Positions 60,867-64,000 of a DNA stretch of 64,000 nucleotides are shown in pieces. The notes beneath the pieces are model-generated. The model searched no databases and had not been told where the DNA came from. It saw nothing but the letters and a program-made list of their open reading frames with translations. The position numbers and the translations under genes are program-made. This DNA comes from JABMMZ01 sp044368575 (GTDB lineage: Bacteria > Bacteroidota > Bacteroidia > NS11-12g > UBA955), in NCBI GenBank assembly GCA_044368575.1, contig JBIPPH010000005.1, forward strand, positions 17,451 through 81,450, read 5' to 3'. Within the stretch, counting starts at the first letter, position 1. Each line of letters opens with the position of its first letter.

Positions 60867-62859
60867 CAGCGGTAAACATATTGTTTTGGTGGGCAATCCA
60901 AATAGTGGCAAAACAACACTATTTAATGCGCTTACAGGACTGCACCAAAAGATTAGTAATTTACCTGGCACTACTATCGAACATAAAACTGGTCAATTTA
61001 AACACGAAGGCATTAGCTTTCAAGTTACGGATTTACCAGGCACCTATAGCTTGTATCCTAAAGGAGAAGATGAACTCATTACAGTTAATTTTCTTTTAGA
61101 GCCCCGTCAACCTAAAATAGATTTGATTGTATTTGTTGCAGATGCTAGCAACTTAACTAGAAATTTATTATTGTATTCTCAAGTAGCAGACTTAGGCTAC
61201 CCCATTATCATTGCCTTAAACATGAATGATGTTGCGGCAACTAAGGGCATTAATATCAATGTAGAAGAATTATCAAAACAATTAGGGGTATTTGTTTGCC
61301 CTATTAATGCCAGAAAAGAAATAGGTTTAGAAACATTGTTACAAGCTGTAACCAAAACCAATCAGGCCACCCAAAGTATTTTTTTCGAAACTGAAAATAA
61401 AACTGATAGCGGATTTTTTGTACATTACAGATTGTTCTTGATTCAAAAAATACAAGAATTCAAATTAGAGCATAAAGGCTACGATCAATCCATTGCAGAA
61501 GAAACCACCAGTCGCTACAAAAAAATAGATGCCCTTGTTCACTTATGCATGCGAAAAGAAGAGAGCAAAGACAAGCATTACACCCATAAAATAGACAAAG
61601 TCCTATTACATCCAATTTATGGATTCCTAGTCTTTTATGCTACTTTATTCCTTCTGTTTCAATTGATCTTTAAGGTCGCCGATTACCCAATGAATTGGAT
61701 TGAAACAGGATTTACCATGCTGGCAGAATTGGTTGCCAATACTTTACCAAACAATGCGCTTAGTTCTCTGATATGTGATGGCCTAATTCCAGGCATCGGT
61801 GGCGTGATTGTATTTTTACCCCAAATTGTATTATTGTTTATGATGATTGCCATATTAGAAGACAGTGGCTACATGACCAGGGTGAGTTTTATTACAGACC
61901 GTTTAATGCGCAAATTTGGTTTAAACGGCAAATCTGTAGTACCTCTGATTGGCGGTATGGCTTGTGCTATACCCTCCATTATGGCGACAAGAACCATAGA
62001 CAACAAAAAAGACCGTCTGATAACCATGCTGGTAACACCTCTGATGAGTTGCTCTGCAAGGCTTCCTGTATATACATTGTTATTGGGCTTATTATTTATA
62101 GATAACCATACCTATTGGGTTGATTTAAGAGGCATCATTTTACTTGGGCTCTATTTAATGGGGTTTATTGTGGCGCTCATTTTTGCCTTTATGTTCAAAT
62201 TGATCTTAAAACAAAAGGAAAAAAGCTTTTTTGTCCTTGAACTCCCTGATTACAAATGGCCTAGATGGAAAAACATCCTTTACACTATCAAATCAAAATC
62301 AGGTGACTTTGTATTCAATGCCGGAAAAATTATCGTAATTGTCAGTATTGTTCTTTGGTTTATGGCCAGCTATGGTCCTCCCCAAGCATTTGATGCCATC
62401 CATGAAAAATATGAACATTACCAAGGCGCAGACAAAGCACAACGAATTAAAAGTGAAGAATTAGAAGCAAGTTACGCTGGTATTTTGGGCAAAACGATAG
62501 AACCTGCCATCAAGCCATTGGGATACGATTGGAAAATAGGCATTGCTTTGATAACTAGTTTTGCCGCCAGAGAAGTCTTTGTTGGCACAATAGCTACAAT
62601 TTATAGTGTTGGTAACACAGAAGACGAGTCTCAGTTAACACATGTTTTAAAACAACAAAAACGTCAAAATCTAAAACCTATTTACGACACCCCTACTATT
62701 TTATCTTTATTAGTGTTCTATGCCTTTGCTATGCAGTGTATTAGCACCTTGGCTGTGACATACAGGGAAACGCGTCAATTAAAGTGGCCAATCATTCAAT
62801 TTGTTTACATGAGTGGATTTGCATGGATCATGAGTGCAATTGTTTACCACTTATTTTAA
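60859..62859 (+). CDS. feoB: FeoB ferrous iron transporter
   Basis: 666 aa, TTG start inside feoA. An N-terminal G domain: GNPNSGKTTLFNALTG (G1), NLPGTTIEHKTG (G2), DLPGTYSLYP (G3) and NMND (G4). C-terminal about 400 residues form the permease with two Gate motifs (LIPGIGGVIVFLPQIVLL and GMACAIPSIMATRTIDNKKDRL region) and a FeoB_C segment. It imports Fe2+ driven by nucleotide hydrolysis. The GTG/TTG start and the overlap imply translational coupling. Confidence 0.97.
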   Translation: MINSGKHIVLVGNPNSGKTTLFNALTGLHQKISNLPGTTIEHKTGQFKHEGISFQVTDLPGTYSLYPKGEDELITVNFLLEPRQPKIDLIVFVADASNLTRNLLLYSQVADLGYPIIIALNMNDVAATKGININVEELSKQLGVFVCPINARKEIGLETLLQAVTKTNQATQSIFFETENKTDSGFFVHYRLFLIQKIQEFKLEHKGYDQSIAEETTSRYKKIDALVHLCMRKEESKDKHYTHKIDKVLLHPIYGFLVFYATLFLLFQLIFKVADYPMNWIETGFTMLAELVANTLPNNALSSLICDGLIPGIGGVIVFLPQIVLLFMMIAILEDSGYMTRVSFITDRLMRKFGLNGKSVVPLIGGMACAIPSIMATRTIDNKKDRLITMLVTPLMSCSARLPVYTLLLGLLFIDNHTYWVDLRGIILLGLYLMGFIVALIFAFMFKLILKQKEKSFFVLELPDYKWPRWKNILYTIKSKSGDFVFNAGKIIVIVSIVLWFMASYGPPQAFDAIHEKYEHYQGADKAQRIKSEELEASYAGILGKTIEPAIKPLGYDWKIGIALITSFAAREVFVGTIATIYSVGNTEDESQLTHVLKQQKRQNLKPIYDTPTILSLLVFYAFAMQCISTLAVTYRETRQLKWPIIQFVYMSGFAWIMSAIVYHLF

Positions 62860-63107
62860 GCTTCAAACTTCTATAATCATCCAAGTGCTTTTATTCCAAT
62901 AGAGTTAGTCCCTTTCTCTAAAGCTTTCAGCTAATTCTTGAATTCGCCATTTCAACAGCCTTAAGACTTATTCAAACTAAGTTCAGATTGGAATAATATA
63001 ACAAACAGTAATGAGCAATTAAAGTAATTCATTAATCTTAAGATTGAATAACAAAGACCATAAATGGTCTTATATATGCTTTGAATAATAGATAATATAG
63101 TCAGTCC
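62860..63107. other. Gene-free spacer with two small inverted repeats
   Basis: Between feoB and a convergent T9SS cargo gene. It contains AATCTTAAGATT at 63034 and AAGACCAT/ATGGTCTT at 63054-63071, neither followed by a clear T-tract. No coding frame or RNA gene is seen. Confidence 0.6.
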
Positions 63108-63142
63108 TATAAAACAGAAAACCCCGACACAATGGTCGGGGC
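63108..63142 (-). terminator. Rho-independent terminator of the partial T9SS cargo gene
   Basis: Stem CCCCGAC/GTCGGGG with a 6-nt loop, followed on the minus strand by a T-rich TTTTCTGTTTT. Lies 28 nt after the stop codon. Confidence 0.85.
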
Positions 63143-63169
63143 TCCCTGAGAACAATATACTATTTCTAA

Positions 63170-64000
63170 TTACTTAGTAATGGTAATCTTTTTGGTAGCA
63201 ACTTGGTTTTCAGCGTAAACTTTAACCATGTATACACCAGCAGCACAATCAGTCATGTTAACTTCAGTAGCGTTGTTGTTCACTACCACTGTCTTAACCA
63301 ATTCGCCTAAAGTGTTGAATACTTTAACAGTCATTTCGCTATTGATGTCAGCAGACAATGACACGTTAAATAGACCGCTGTTAGGGTTAGGGTAAACAGA
63401 TACTGCGTTGTTCATGCTTTCTGCATCAGTGATGTCAGTAGTCATGGTTACACATTTAGTAGTTGAACACTCACAACCTGCAGCGTTAGAAGCAATCATT
63501 GTTACACAGTATTTGCCAGGAGCGCTGTAGTTATAAGAAGTACCAGTTCCGTTTGAGTTAACAGTGTTACCGTCGCCAGTTAACCAAGTGTAAGTGATAC
63601 CTGATGTAGAACCACCGGTTGGAGTGAATACCATTTTAGTGTTTCTAGCAGCGTTATTGTTACCAGTGATATCGAAGTTACAAGTAGTTGGCAATGGGTT
63701 GATGGTTACAGTCTTGCTGATTGAATCAGAACAACCACCAGCAATGCTAGCTTTCAATTGTACAGTGTAAGTTTGAGAGATGCTTGAGTTGTAAGCGTGA
63801 ACCGGAGCTGATAAGCTAGAGAAGTTACCATCACCAAAGTTCCAAGTATAAGTAATGTTACCTTGAGCATAAGTGGTTTGGTTAGCAAATGGCACTTCGC
63901 TACCAGCACATCTGTCTTCAACGCTGAATTGAACGTTTGGTTGAACACCCACATCAATCGTCTTAGAAGCAGTTGTAGAACAACCGTTTAACAAGTAGGT
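63170..64000 (-). CDS. PKD-domain surface protein with T9SS sorting domain (partial, 5' end outside)
   Basis: The last 276 codons of a gene that continues beyond the right edge; there is no true start, since the frame is open to 64000. Two PKD domains, with FGDGNFSSLSAPVHAY (about 53-68) and TWLTGDGNTV, are preceded by another repeat end (CSTTASKTI). The C-terminal 80 residues (VSVYPNPNSGLFNVSLS to QVATKKITITK) are a T9SS sorting domain. Secreted adhesin-like protein. Confidence 0.88.
   Translation of the reverse strand, partial: TYLLNGCSTTASKTIDVGVQPNVQFSVEDRCAGSEVPFANQTTYAQGNITYTWNFGDGNFSSLSAPVHAYNSSISQTYTVQLKASIAGGCSDSISKTVTINPLPTTCNFDITGNNNAARNTKMVFTPTGGSTSGITYTWLTGDGNTVNSNGTGTSYNYSAPGKYCVTMIASNAAGCECSTTKCVTMTTDITDAESMNNAVSVYPNPNSGLFNVSLSADINSEMTVKVFNTLGELVKTVVVNNNATEVNMTDCAAGVYMVKVYAENQVATKKITITK

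Noticed and set aside
62860..63169. A small gene downstream of feoB (feoC-like)
   Set aside because: No frame with a plausible start and protein-like composition; only inverted repeats and a terminator.

Overview
This window is chromosomal DNA from a member of the Bacteroidota. Four kinds of evidence agree. Two or three secreted proteins end in type IX secretion (T9SS) C-terminal sorting domains. At least sixteen upstream regions carry the Bacteroidota-type -7 promoter element TAnnTTTG. Typical phylum genes are present: the TIGR01777 epimerase, S46 dipeptidyl-peptidase, a membrane pyrophosphatase, split transketolase, GH3-family protein and the TamB/TamA-like pair. The sequence is A+T-rich with short intergenic gaps. 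I see no prophage, transposase, CRISPR array or defence island. Most of the window is core genome with a few unusual local arrangements.

Layout. 1-7.4 kb: start of a fused oligopeptide ABC ATPase; a MerR/B12-binding photoreceptor-like regulator divergent from an epimerase-photolyase operon; 3-hydroxyacyl-CoA dehydrogenase; an NSS amino-acid transporter followed by two tiny membrane proteins. 7.2-7.4 kb: 7-bp tandem repeats between convergent genes. 7.4-24.7 kb: tamB, tsaD, a GT9 glycosyltransferase with valS, rluF, a GT39-like membrane protein, a PIF1-like helicase, an NHL/PKD secreted protein, purC and phoH. 24.7-32 kb: SAM hydroxide adenosyltransferase-like protein, ABM monooxygenase-like protein, a TPR-CAP secreted protein, NdpA-like nucleoid protein, a TPR lipoprotein and homogentisate dioxygenase. 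32-38 kb: membrane pyrophosphatase with a 116-residue cysteine-rich tail, SPOUT methyltransferase, BamA/TamA-like lipoprotein, tRNA-His. 38-45 kb: split transketolase with a VWA-protein gene between its halves, an omega-amidase/aminotransferase pair, a tRNA-Arg locus whose 3' end and terminator are duplicated, and a T9SS cargo protein. 45-55 kb: an SDR, an operon of mlaE, mlaF, a DPP11-like S46 peptidase and a propeller-barrel outer-membrane protein; an ECF sigma factor; SRP RNA; hisS. 55-64 kb: beta-carbonic anhydrase, PaaE-like reductase with GH3, DUF4197, MarR, AlkD-like protein, feoAB behind a 19-bp palindrome, and the 3' part of another T9SS cargo gene.

How genes fit together. The regulator at 0.9-1.9 kb, the photolyase, and a palindrome over their shared promoter look like a light-response module. 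The 45.9-52.6 kb operon combines inner-membrane lipid transport, periplasmic peptide hydrolysis and an outer-membrane barrel. TamB and the BamA/TamA-like lipoprotein supply envelope assembly from separate loci. The strongest candidates for new biology are the cysteine-rich pyrophosphatase tail, the regulator's altered photochemical residue, the VWA gene inside the transketolase operon, the three-part NSS transporter locus, and several near-leaderless promoter-start arrangements. Several start codons were revised using the promoter elements; these are inferences from sequence. No database search was possible.
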